From: Maribacter thermophilus
GTDB lineage: Bacteria; Bacteroidota; Bacteroidia; Flavobacteriales; Flavobacteriaceae
DNA: 64,000 nucleotides
Assembly: GCF_001020565.1 (NCBI RefSeq)
Contig: NZ_LDAS01000001.1
Location: 1,645,985-1,709,984, forward strand
Direction of reading: 5' to 3'
Part shown: positions 24,796 to 33,381 of the stretch, piece by piece
Numbering within the stretch: the stretch's first letter is position 1
Layout: each line of letters begins with the position of its first letter
Position numbers and translations under genes: made by a program
The notes under the pieces: generated by a model
What the model was told of the DNA's origin: nothing
What the model saw: only the letters and a program-made list of their open reading frames with translations
The model's database searches: none

Positions 24796-25602
24796 ATGGA
24801 AGATATAAAACATATTAGTAGCATACAGAATGCCTTGATCAAGAAAATAGTTCATTTAAAAGAAAAGTCAAGAGATCGAAAAAAGACCGGACTTTTTGTT
24901 CTTGAAGGACAACGCGAACTGGATCTTGCTTTAAAAGGAGATTATCAAATAGAGAACATTCTTTTTTGCGAGCCACTTTTAGACCAAACGACTCTCGATT
25001 CGTTATCCGACATAGATACGTCAATTCTTATATCTGTAAGTACGGAGGTCTATAAAAAAATGGCCCATCGCGATTCTACGGAAGGTATTATTGCCTTGGC
25101 CAAAGCCCAAAACCACGATTTGTCTCAACTAAAACTAAAAAATGAAAATCCACTGATATTGGTGGCAGAGGCTCCCGAGAAACCGGGTAACATAGGAGCA
25201 TTACTTAGGACTGCCGATGCAGCAAATTTAGATGCCGTTTTTATCGCCAACCCAAAAACAGACCTATACAATCCTAATATCATACGATCTAGCGTAGGGT
25301 GCGTGTTTTCAAGAAACATAGTTATGGCAGATACCAGTGCCATCATCTCTTTTTTTAAAGAGAACAATATAAAAATATACTGCGCTGCCTTATCGGCTTC
25401 ACAACCATATACCGAAGTTGATTATACAGAACCTTCGGCCATCGTCGTAGGAACAGAACATAGCGGACTTAGTAACGAGTGGCTTTCCAACTCTTTTCAG
25501 AATATCATAATACCCATGGAAGGGCAGATAGACTCCATGAATGTTTCTGTCTCGGCGGCAATACTTATATTTGAAGCCAAAAGACAACGAAGAAAATTCT
25601 GA
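24796..25602 (+). CDS. TrmH/SpoU-family RNA 2'-O-methyltransferase
   Basis: SAM-dependent knotted methyltransferase acting on rRNA or tRNA ribose. The 268-residue protein has an N-terminal substrate-binding part (SSIQNALIKKIVHLKEKSRDR) and the three SpoU motifs: PGNIGALLRTADAA, IVVGTEHSGLS and IIIPMEGQIDSMNVSVSAAI, the last two forming the deep trefoil knot. The architecture matches the RlmB/TsnR-like group; the exact nucleotide modified cannot be read from the sequence. Confidence 0.92.
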   Translation: MEDIKHISSIQNALIKKIVHLKEKSRDRKKTGLFVLEGQRELDLALKGDYQIENILFCEPLLDQTTLDSLSDIDTSILISVSTEVYKKMAHRDSTEGIIALAKAQNHDLSQLKLKNENPLILVAEAPEKPGNIGALLRTADAANLDAVFIANPKTDLYNPNIIRSSVGCVFSRNIVMADTSAIISFFKENNIKIYCAALSASQPYTEVDYTEPSAIVVGTEHSGLSNEWLSNSFQNIIIPMEGQIDSMNVSVSAAILIFEAKRQRRKF

Positions 25603-25642
25603 CAACAAATTTTAGAATTTACCGTTTATTTCAAAAACCTAT

Positions 25643-26875
25643 ATGGATCATACATTTGTTTTTTATTGCATTATAGGGATACTAATAGGTGAATTTTTAT
25701 TAACGAGCTTTTTAAATTATCTCAACGCCCAAAGGTTTAAAGACCCCGTGCCCGAAGACGTACGGGATGTATACAATGCTGAAGAATACGAAAAATCACA
25801 GGCTTACAAGTATACCAATTATAGATTCGGAATACTGACCTCTACTTTTTCATTGGTTCTAATCTTGACCTTTCTCTTATTCGGCGGGTTCGCATGGGTC
25901 GATAACATAGCAAACCAAATCACTACGGCCCCAATACCAAAGGCCCTCATATTTTTTGGCATAATACTTATAGGGAGCGATCTATTAAGCACCCCTTTCT
26001 CGTACTATCAAACTTTTGTGATAGAAGAAAAGTTCGGTTTCAACAAAACTACCTTGAAAACCTTTATCTCCGATAAATTGAAAGGATGGTTAATAATCAT
26101 CATCGTTGGTGGTTTAATTCTATCTATGGTAATATGGTTTTTTCAATGGGCCGGTACTGACTTCTGGATCTATACTTGGCTCTTAGTGGCCGTATTTACC
26201 ATTTTCATGAACTTGTTCTATAGCAAACTAATAGTGCCCCTATTCAACAAACAAGAACCATTGCAAAACGGTAGTCTCAAAGAAAAAATAGAATCGTACG
26301 CCAACAAGGTTGGTTTTGAACTCAACAATATATTCGTTATCAACGGTTCTAAACGATCAACTAAGGCAAATGCATATTTTTCGGGTTTTGGCAAAGAAAA
26401 AAGGGTTACCCTTTACGATACCTTGATCAATGATCTGGAAGAAGATGAAATTTTGGCAGTTTTGGCCCATGAAATCGGACATTACAAAAAAAAACACATT
26501 ATTTTCAATTTAACCACTTCCATTTTATTGACGGGTCTTATGCTCTTTATCCTGTCCATTTTTATAAACAACCCGAACCTATCACTGGCCATAGGCGTGG
26601 CCCGGCCTAGTTTCCACGCCGCACTGATAAGTTTTGGTATTCTTTACAGTCCTATCTCCGAAATTACGGGTCTGTTAATGAACTATTTATCCAGAAAATT
26701 TGAATATGAAGCCGATAATTTTGCCAAAAATACTTTTTCGGAGACCCCTCTGATATCCTCTTTAAAAAAATTATCAAAGAACAGTTTAAGCAACCTTACC
26801 CCTCACCCTGCATATGTTTTTATGCATTACTCACATCCGCCCCTGGTTAAAAGAATACAGAATTTAAAGGCATAA
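25643..26875 (+). CDS. M48 family membrane metallopeptidase (Ste24-like)
   Basis: Integral-membrane zinc protease related to CAAX protease Ste24. The 410-residue length, several membrane helices, and motifs fit: LAHEIGHYKKKH with zinc ligands His276 and His280 and catalytic Glu277, and FEYEADNFA with the third ligand Glu354. N-terminal segment EEYEKSQAYKYTNYRFG and SKRSTKANAYFSGFGKEKRV are family hallmarks. In bacteria without prenylated proteins it probably takes part in membrane protein quality control (inference). Confidence 0.94.
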   Translation: MDHTFVFYCIIGILIGEFLLTSFLNYLNAQRFKDPVPEDVRDVYNAEEYEKSQAYKYTNYRFGILTSTFSLVLILTFLLFGGFAWVDNIANQITTAPIPKALIFFGIILIGSDLLSTPFSYYQTFVIEEKFGFNKTTLKTFISDKLKGWLIIIIVGGLILSMVIWFFQWAGTDFWIYTWLLVAVFTIFMNLFYSKLIVPLFNKQEPLQNGSLKEKIESYANKVGFELNNIFVINGSKRSTKANAYFSGFGKEKRVTLYDTLINDLEEDEILAVLAHEIGHYKKKHIIFNLTTSILLTGLMLFILSIFINNPNLSLAIGVARPSFHAALISFGILYSPISEITGLLMNYLSRKFEYEADNFAKNTFSETPLISSLKKLSKNSLSNLTPHPAYVFMHYSHPPLVKRIQNLKA

Positions 26876-26881
26876 TTTTTG

Positions 26882-26912
26882 TTGTCTAGCAGTTAAGATT
26901 GTACTATTTTTA
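26882..26912 (+). promoter_or_regulatory. possible promoter of the relA/spoT gene
   Basis: TTG at 26882-26884, 20 bases, then TATTTTTA at 26905-26912 (last base of the consensus differs). It would give a leader of only a few bases before ATG 26920. Confidence 0.4.
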
Positions 26913-26919
26913 ATCTAGT

Positions 26920-29124
26920 ATGTTACAGACTGCCATAGAAAAAGAAAACAAACTTATTGCCAAGCAATACAAAGAGTTGCTTAGGATCAGCTACCAAACG
27001 TTGACAGAAGACGATAAGAAGCTGATAAGAAGCGCTTTTGAGGTTGCTGTAGATGCACATAAGAATCAACGAAGAAAATCGGGCGAAGCCTATATTTTTC
27101 ACCCCATTGCCGTTGCCAAGATCGTAGCGTCGGAAATAGGGCTGGATGCCGTTTCCATTGCTTCGGCATTATTACATGATGTTGTAGAAGATACGGAGTA
27201 TACTTTGGACGATATAGACCGTATGTTCGGCGAAACCGTAGCACGTATCGTAGACGGGCTCACCAAAATTTCGCACCTGAAGAAAGATATGAACATATCT
27301 CAACAGGCAGAGAACTTCAGAAAAATGTTGCTAACCCTTAACGACGATGTTAGGGTAATCATCATCAAAATTGCGGACCGTTACCACAATATGCTCACCA
27401 TGGACTCGATGCCAGAGCATAAGCAAGTTAAAATATCATCTGAAACTCTTTACATTTACGCGCCACTGGCCCATAGAATAGGCCTTTACAATATTAAAAC
27501 AGAATTAGAGGACCTAAGTTTAAAATATACCGAGCCAGAAGTCTATAACGATATAAAAAGTAAAATTGAGGAAAGTAAAGAAGAGCAGCAAGCTTATATC
27601 GATGCCTTTTCGGATGTAATAGACAATTCTTTAAAAAAAGAGGGGCTCCATTATACCATTAAGGGCCGCATGAAATCTATCTTTTCCATGCGGAGAAAAA
27701 TGAAGGTGCAAAATGTTGGCTTTGATGAGATATACGATAAGTTCGCCATCCGTATTATATATAAATCCGATGCCAAGAACGAAAAGTTCCTGGCCTGGAA
27801 AATATATTCTATAGTCACAGATCACTTTACCCCTAACCCCGTAAGGCTACGGGATTGGATCTCATCTCCTAAATCCACGGGTTACGAAGCACTTCATATC
27901 ACCGTAATGGGCCCAAAGGGCAAGTGGGTCGAAGTGCAGATTAGGAGTGAACGCATGCATGAAATTGCGGAAAAAGGTTATGCGGCTCATTTTAAATATA
28001 AGCACGGAGACCAAAAAGAACAAGGTATCGAGGTATGGCTCAACAAATTACAAGAGGCTCTGGAGAACTCGAACACGAACGCCGTAGATTTTGTTGAGGA
28101 ATTTAAATTAAACCTCTATTCAAAAGAGATTTTCGTCTTTACACCTAAGGGAGAATTAAAATCGCTGCCCAAAGGCGCTACTCCCTTGGATTTTTCCTTC
28201 AATATACATACAGAGGTAGGCATGAGAACAAGAGGTGCCAGGGTCAATGGAAAGCTGGTTCCCTTAAATACTACCTTACATAGCGGAGATCAAGTAGAGA
28301 TTATTACTTCTGAACAAGCCAAACCAAATCAAAACTGGTTGGACTATGCAACAACCGCAAGGGCCCGTGCCAAGATCAAATCAGTTTTAAGGGAAGAGAA
28401 AAAATCCGTAGCGGAAGACGGCAAAGAAATATTAAGGAGAAAATTAAAATCGCAGAAGATCAACCTGAACGAGGATTCCATCAACAAGATGGTGAGCTAC
28501 TTCAAGTTAAAAACCAGTTTGGATCTTTTCTATCGAGTGGGCATTGGGTCTATAGACAACCAAATGATAAAAGATTTTGCCTCTTCTTACAACAATGCGT
28601 TTATAAGCTTTTTCAAAAACAGGATTAGAAGAAACCCAGTTTCGGAAGACATCAATAAAGAAGAGATTACCTCTAAATACGACCTTTTGGTCTTTGGTAA
28701 AGAAGAGGAAAAATTGGATTACAGATTATCTCAATGTTGCAATCCCATACCTGGAGATGAAGTTTTCGGATTTGTCAGTGTTTCCGAAGGCATTAAAGTA
28801 CATAAGAAGAACTGCCCCAATGCAATTTCGTTGCAATCTAACTACGCCTATCGCATTATTAGTGCAAAATGGGTAGATTCTACCCAAGAGGAATTTAAGG
28901 CCGATATTGAGTTGACCGGTATCGACAATCTTGGACTGGTAAGTAATATAACGGAAATTATATCCAACAACATGCACGTTAACATGAGAAACCTAAACTT
29001 TAGTACCGATGGGGGAACTTTCACCGGTAGAATTACGGTGGTGGTCAAGAATAAAGGTATTTTAAAGAGGTTGATCGACAATCTGAAACAAATAAACGGC
29101 ATTGACAAAGTCACAAGACTTTAG
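26920..29124 (+). CDS. RelA/SpoT family (p)ppGpp synthetase/hydrolase
   Basis: Stringent-response enzyme. The 734-residue protein has all domains of the long RSH type: HD hydrolase with FHPIAVAKI and LLHDVVEDT (His86, Asp87, Glu90, Asp91 intact), synthetase with GRMKSIFSMRRK, YDKFAIRI and SSPKSTGYEALHITV, a TGS domain (VFTPKGELKSLPKGATPLDFSF, about 405-426), and a C-terminal ACT domain from about 655. The intact HD residues suggest a bifunctional enzyme as expected for Bacteroidota. It precedes the Fur-like gene by 49 bases with its own promoter between. Confidence 0.94.
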   Translation: MLQTAIEKENKLIAKQYKELLRISYQTLTEDDKKLIRSAFEVAVDAHKNQRRKSGEAYIFHPIAVAKIVASEIGLDAVSIASALLHDVVEDTEYTLDDIDRMFGETVARIVDGLTKISHLKKDMNISQQAENFRKMLLTLNDDVRVIIIKIADRYHNMLTMDSMPEHKQVKISSETLYIYAPLAHRIGLYNIKTELEDLSLKYTEPEVYNDIKSKIEESKEEQQAYIDAFSDVIDNSLKKEGLHYTIKGRMKSIFSMRRKMKVQNVGFDEIYDKFAIRIIYKSDAKNEKFLAWKIYSIVTDHFTPNPVRLRDWISSPKSTGYEALHITVMGPKGKWVEVQIRSERMHEIAEKGYAAHFKYKHGDQKEQGIEVWLNKLQEALENSNTNAVDFVEEFKLNLYSKEIFVFTPKGELKSLPKGATPLDFSFNIHTEVGMRTRGARVNGKLVPLNTTLHSGDQVEIITSEQAKPNQNWLDYATTARARAKIKSVLREEKKSVAEDGKEILRRKLKSQKINLNEDSINKMVSYFKLKTSLDLFYRVGIGSIDNQMIKDFASSYNNAFISFFKNRIRRNPVSEDINKEEITSKYDLLVFGKEEEKLDYRLSQCCNPIPGDEVFGFVSVSEGIKVHKKNCPNAISLQSNYAYRIISAKWVDSTQEEFKADIELTGIDNLGLVSNITEIISNNMHVNMRNLNFSTDGGTFTGRITVVVKNKGILKRLIDNLKQINGIDKVTRL

Positions 29125-29146
29125 AATAGGAATTAAAATTTAACTG

Positions 29147-29154
29147 TACCTTTG
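29147..29154 (+). promoter_or_regulatory. -7 promoter element of the Fur-like gene and purA
   Basis: TACCTTTG at 29147-29154, about 20 bases before ATG 29174; no clear TTG at the expected distance. Confidence 0.45.
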
Positions 29155-29173
29155 TGCCTTAATATAGTTGTAT

Positions 29174-29629
29174 ATGGCTCCCAATAAAAATCAGGAAATC
29201 GTAAAAAACGTCTTTACTACTTTTTTGGAAGAAAACGGACATAGAAAGACACCTGAGCGTTATGCTATACTTCAAGAAATTTATGATAGTGACGATCACT
29301 TCGACATAGAGTCTCTCTACATAAAAATGAAGAACAAAAACTACCGCGTAAGTAGAGCAACTTTATACAACACCATAGAATTACTTTTGGACTGTAAATT
29401 GGTACGAAAACATCAATTCGGCAAAAACCAGGCTCAATACGAAAAATCATATTTCGACCGTCAGCACGACCATGTTATTCTTACGGATACAGGAGAAGTA
29501 ATGGAGTTTTGCGACCCAAGAATACAATCCATCAAAAAAACCATAGAAGAAGTGTTCGATATAAAAATAAACACACACTCTCTGTACTTTTATGGCGTAA
29601 AAAATAAGAAAGAAAACACAAGTAACTAA
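29174..29629 (+). CDS. Fur family transcriptional regulator without the CxxC zinc site
   Basis: Metal-responsive winged-helix regulator of 151 residues. The DNA-binding half has [14 protein letters not shown] and the recognition helix [13 protein letters not shown]; the dimerisation half has the metal motif HDH (98-100). In Fur and PerR a CxxC follows at +3; here the residues are Leu103 and Thr106, and only one cysteine (Cys113) lies nearby, so the structural zinc site is missing. ATG 29174 is used rather than the TTG at 29168. It is 18 bases upstream of purA and very likely co-transcribed with it. Which metal or peroxide it senses is not evident. Confidence 0.9.
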   Translation: MAPNKNQEIVKNVFTTFLEENGHRKTPERYAILQEIYDSDDHFDIESLYIKMKNKNYRVSRATLYNTIELLLDCKLVRKHQFGKNQAQYEKSYFDRQHDHVILTDTGEVMEFCDPRIQSIKKTIEEVFDIKINTHSLYFYGVKNKKENTSN

Positions 29630-29647
29630 TAAAGCAAGCATATTTAA

Positions 29648-30919
29648 ATGGCAGTAGATTTATTATTGGGCCTACAATGGGGCGACGAAGGAAAAGGAAA
29701 AATCGTTGATGCCCTTACAAAGAATTATGATATTATAGCACGTTTCCAAGGTGGTCCAAATGCCGGCCATACATTGGAATTTGATGGGATAAAACATGTA
29801 CTACATACCATCCCCTCCGGTATTTTTCATAAAAAAGCCATCAATGTAGTAGGTAACGGTGTGGTTATCGACCCCGTTATCTTTAGAAAAGAATTAGATG
29901 CATTGAAGAAATTTGACCTCGACATCAAATCCATCCTATTAATATCACGAAAAGCACATTTGATCTTGCCCACCCACCGCTTGTTGGATGCCGCTTCGGA
30001 AGCCTCAAAAGGAAAAGCGAAAATAGGTTCTACCCTAAAAGGAATAGGACCTACCTATATGGACAAGACCGGAAGAAATGGTATGAGAATAGGTGATTTA
30101 GAGCTAAACGATTGGAAAGAGAAATACAGAAATTTGGCCAATAAGCACGAAGCTATGATAAGCTTTTATGATGTGGACATACAATATGACCTAGCAGAAC
30201 TAGAGGCCGATTTCTTTGAAGCTGTCGAGGAACTCAAAAAACTTACTTTTATAGACAGTGAAGAATACCTGTACCAAGCACAGAAATCAGGTAAAAAAAT
30301 ATTGGCAGAAGGAGCCCAAGGCTCATTATTGGATATTGATTTTGGAACCTACCCTTTTGTAACCTCATCCAACACCACTGCAGCAGGTGCCTGTACAGGT
30401 TTAGGGGTTGCACCAAACCAAATCGGTGAGGTAAAAGGTATTTTTAAAGCTTATACCACACGTGTCGGTAGCGGTCCTTTCCCCACAGAATTATTTGATG
30501 AAGACGGTGCCACCATGGGGCGTGTAGGTAACGAGTTTGGAGCTACCACAGGAAGACCAAGAAGATGTGGATGGTTAGACTTAGTGGCTTTAAAGTACGC
30601 CGTAAGGGTTAATGGCGTTACCGAATTAATGATGATGAAAGGTGATGTGCTAAGCGGATTTAAAAAATTAAAAGTTTGTACCGCATATAATTATAAAGGT
30701 CAAAAAATAGAACATCTTCCCTTTAATATTGAAGCGGACAATGTAACTCCCATATATACCGAAATGGATGGATGGGAAGAAGATTTGACCCAAATGGACA
30801 AATTTGACCAATTACCCACCGGTATGGTCAAATACATAGAGTTTATAGAGAAAGAGCTTGAAGTTCCCATTAAAATAGTTTCTGTCGGACCAGACCGAAC
30901 ACAGACTATTTACAGGTAA
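29648..30919 (+). CDS. purA: adenylosuccinate synthase
   Basis: First committed step from IMP to AMP, joining IMP and aspartate with GTP. The 423-residue length is standard; motifs are WGDEGKGK (11-18), GGPNAGHT, TLKGIGPTYMDK, EGAQGSLLDIDFGTYPFVT (19 residues) and TGRPRRCGWLD. Follows the Fur-like gene and ends at the terminator 30946-30983. Confidence 0.97.
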   Translation: MAVDLLLGLQWGDEGKGKIVDALTKNYDIIARFQGGPNAGHTLEFDGIKHVLHTIPSGIFHKKAINVVGNGVVIDPVIFRKELDALKKFDLDIKSILLISRKAHLILPTHRLLDAASEASKGKAKIGSTLKGIGPTYMDKTGRNGMRIGDLELNDWKEKYRNLANKHEAMISFYDVDIQYDLAELEADFFEAVEELKKLTFIDSEEYLYQAQKSGKKILAEGAQGSLLDIDFGTYPFVTSSNTTAAGACTGLGVAPNQIGEVKGIFKAYTTRVGSGPFPTELFDEDGATMGRVGNEFGATTGRPRRCGWLDLVALKYAVRVNGVTELMMMKGDVLSGFKKLKVCTAYNYKGQKIEHLPFNIEADNVTPIYTEMDGWEEDLTQMDKFDQLPTGMVKYIEFIEKELEVPIKIVSVGPDRTQTIYR

Positions 30920-30945
30920 CAAAACCAACCTCTCAAATTATTTCA

Positions 30946-30983
30946 AGGATAGGGGTACCGACAAAAGTCGGTACCCCTATCCT
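30946..30983 (+). terminator. terminator of the fur-like-purA operon
   Basis: Perfect 17-base stem (30946-30962 with 30967-30983), AAAA loop, followed by a run of T. Confidence 0.92.
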
Positions 30984-31032
30984 TTTTTTTTATTAAATTA
31001 CAGAACCAAACCAATAACCAATACAACCCACC

Positions 31033-31824
31033 ATGAGATATCTTAAGTTTCTCCTTCTTGTTCTGCTTATAAATCAATCTTGCAAAACCGATAAAAAAGT
31101 AGAAAAAGACACGACCGCCCCACAAGAAACCTCTAGCAACGATGAATGGATAATTCTATTCGACGGCACAAGTACAAAAGGTTGGCGCGCCTATAACGGC
31201 GATGAGCTACCACCCGGCTGGGTCGCCAAAAACGGCGAACTTACTTTTGACACAGAATTGGGCCTTGAACAAAATTACACCGGAGGAAAAGACATTATTT
31301 ACGGCGCAGAAGAATTCGAGAATTTTGAACTTTATTTGGAATGGAAACTTCCAAAAGGGGGAAATAGTGGAATTTTCTACCACTTAAAAGAGGGGTATGG
31401 CGGACCGCCGGAAGTAGCCCCTGAATACCAATTGATCGACGACGAAAATTACGCAAGTATCCACGACCTTACCGCCTACAATAAAAGTTTGGGCTATACG
31501 GAAAACCCCGAAGAACTAAAACCTTTACAACAAACGGCCTCTGATTATGCTATGCATGCAGCCGATGCCAGTAAAAAAATTCTACATCCGGTGGGGGAAT
31601 GGAACTCTACCAAAATTGTATTTACCCCCGAAAAAGTAGAGCATTGGCTAAACGGGCAAATGGTCTTATCATTTGTACCATGGTCAGAAGATTGGTACGA
31701 AAGAAAAAATTCTGACAAATGGAAAAACAGTGAAGACTACGGTAAATTCAAATCGGGCTACATAGGCTTTCAAGACCACTCCAGCCCCATCTGGTTTCGA
31801 AATATTAAAATCAAAAAACTATAA
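31033..31824 (+). CDS. DUF1080 lipoprotein, 3-keto-glycoside hydrolase/lyase family
   Basis: A 263-residue lipoprotein (signal ending NQSC, Cys17). The mature domain is the concanavalin-like DUF1080 fold: ILFDGTSTKGWRAYNG, LTFDTE, FENFELYLEWKLPKGGNSGIFYH (in parts), then PEYQLIDD, HPVGEWNSTKIVF, VEHWLNGQ and GYIGFQDHSSPIWFRNIKIK at the end. Members of this family are known to cleave 3-keto-disaccharides or 3-keto-glycosides. The next gene encodes a matching oxidoreductase, 10 bases away, supporting a role in a 3-keto-sugar pathway outside the cytoplasm. Substrate unknown. Confidence 0.88.
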   Translation: MRYLKFLLLVLLINQSCKTDKKVEKDTTAPQETSSNDEWIILFDGTSTKGWRAYNGDELPPGWVAKNGELTFDTELGLEQNYTGGKDIIYGAEEFENFELYLEWKLPKGGNSGIFYHLKEGYGGPPEVAPEYQLIDDENYASIHDLTAYNKSLGYTENPEELKPLQQTASDYAMHAADASKKILHPVGEWNSTKIVFTPEKVEHWLNGQMVLSFVPWSEDWYERKNSDKWKNSEDYGKFKSGYIGFQDHSSPIWFRNIKIKKL

Positions 31825-31834
31825 TTCATAATTC

Positions 31835-33298
31835 ATGAAAAAAAGAGAATTCTTAAAAAAATCGGCTTTATTGGCATCCTCTACGGCTATTATGCCATCT
31901 GTACTATTATCCTGTAAAGACGAAAAGAAAGTAACGGCTGTACCCCAAAAACGCCTTCGTACGGCACACATAGGTGTAGGCAATATGGGAGGTGAAGATT
32001 TGAGAGACATCTCTTCGCATGCAAAAGTAGATGTAACGGCATTATGTGATGTAGACGCCAACAATTTGGCAGCAGCAAAAAAATTACACCCCAACGCAAA
32101 AACATATACGGATTATAGGGTTATGCTTAAAGAAATCGGAGATGAAATTGATGCCGTAATCGTATCAACACCAGACCATACGCATGCTCCGGCTTCTATG
32201 ATGGCCATGAACATGAGCAAACCCGTCTATTGCCAAAAACCATTAACACACTATGTTTCTGAGGCCAGAGCCATGAAAAAATTGGCCGAAGAAAAGGGCT
32301 TGGTTACACAAATGGGCATTCAGGTACATTCTTTTTACGATTACAAACTAGCCACCTTATTAATACAATCGGGTATAATAGGTAAAGTACATACGGTACA
32401 TGCATGGTCTCCTAAAAATTGGGGTTATGACGGGCCTGTTCCCGAAGGTGAAGACCCCGTACCGGAAACTCTGGATTGGAACCTATGGTTGGGTACCTCA
32501 GCGGAAAGACCATATAAAGAAGGAGTCTACCATCCCGGCAACTGGAGAAAATTGGTAGACTACGGTTGCGGTACTTTAGGGGATATGGGCGTACACATTT
32601 TCGACACCCCATACAACGCTTTAAACCTGGATGTTCCCCGAACGATCAAAAATGAATGCAGGGAACCCAACGGATTTGGATTTCCGGAGAAAAACATTGT
32701 AACCTATGAATTTCCGGGTACAGAACACACTGCCGAAACATTAAAATGGATATGGTACGATGGTCCTGGAGCACCAGAAATGCACGAAGACCTAAAACTT
32801 CCGAACACAGCCGACAACACATCTGATAAAGACTCCTCAAAAAATAAAGAGAACGAATCCGTCGAGGATAAAATTTCTTTGGACGCAAAAATTGCGGGAC
32901 AAGGAGAATTACCTGAACAAGGAGCTATGTTCGTTGGAGAAAAAGGAAGGTTATTGTTACCTCACTTTATGCAATTACCACAAAAAATAGTAGACGGCCA
33001 ATATGTGGATATATCTACAGAAATTGCTGAGGTAGAGAAAGCGAACAACATGGGAAAACCTATTAGGGACTATGCTTCGGAAGGCCCTAAACATTATCAC
33101 CAATTTGTGGACGCCTGCTTGGGCGAAGGTGAAACCAGTGCTCCCTTCTCATATGCATCAAGACTGACAGAAACGATACTTTTAGGAGTCATTGCAGGTA
33201 GGTTTCCAAATAAAACCCTTCATTGGGACAGTGCCAATGCCAAATTTCTAGAAGAAGAGGCGAATGTATTCTTAGAGGGCAATTATAGGGACTTTTAA
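31835..33298 (+). CDS. exported Gfo/Idh/MocA family oxidoreductase
   Basis: A 487-residue NAD(P)-type dehydrogenase with an export signal. The N-terminus MKKREFLKKSALLASS resembles a Tat signal with Lys-Arg in place of Arg-Arg, and LLSC (Cys27) could also serve as a lipobox. The Rossmann domain has HIGVGNMGGEDLR and ALCDVD, followed by DAVIVSTPDHTHA and YCQKPLTHYVSEA with the catalytic lysine of the family's EKP-like motif. A long C-terminal domain contains ARPY-type carbohydrate-contact residues I cannot resolve. It probably oxidises or reduces C3 of a glycoside with tightly bound cofactor, as in glucose-fructose oxidoreductase relatives. Co-transcribed with the DUF1080 gene. Confidence 0.88.
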   Translation: MKKREFLKKSALLASSTAIMPSVLLSCKDEKKVTAVPQKRLRTAHIGVGNMGGEDLRDISSHAKVDVTALCDVDANNLAAAKKLHPNAKTYTDYRVMLKEIGDEIDAVIVSTPDHTHAPASMMAMNMSKPVYCQKPLTHYVSEARAMKKLAEEKGLVTQMGIQVHSFYDYKLATLLIQSGIIGKVHTVHAWSPKNWGYDGPVPEGEDPVPETLDWNLWLGTSAERPYKEGVYHPGNWRKLVDYGCGTLGDMGVHIFDTPYNALNLDVPRTIKNECREPNGFGFPEKNIVTYEFPGTEHTAETLKWIWYDGPGAPEMHEDLKLPNTADNTSDKDSSKNKENESVEDKISLDAKIAGQGELPEQGAMFVGEKGRLLLPHFMQLPQKIVDGQYVDISTEIAEVEKANNMGKPIRDYASEGPKHYHQFVDACLGEGETSAPFSYASRLTETILLGVIAGRFPNKTLHWDSANAKFLEEEANVFLEGNYRDF

Positions 33299-33315
33299 AA
33301 AATATCCCCGTTTTA

Positions 33316-33351
33316 TCATAAAAAAGCCACCTTTTGGTGGCTTTTTTATGA
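33316..33351 (+). terminator. terminator after the DUF1080-oxidoreductase pair
   Basis: Perfect 16-base stem (33316-33331 with 33336-33351), TTTT loop, T run within the right arm. It splits the sugar-oxidation cluster into two transcription units or marks partial read-through. Confidence 0.88.
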
Positions 33352-33381
33352 TTATATTTAAGTACCAATACCTCTTCAACC

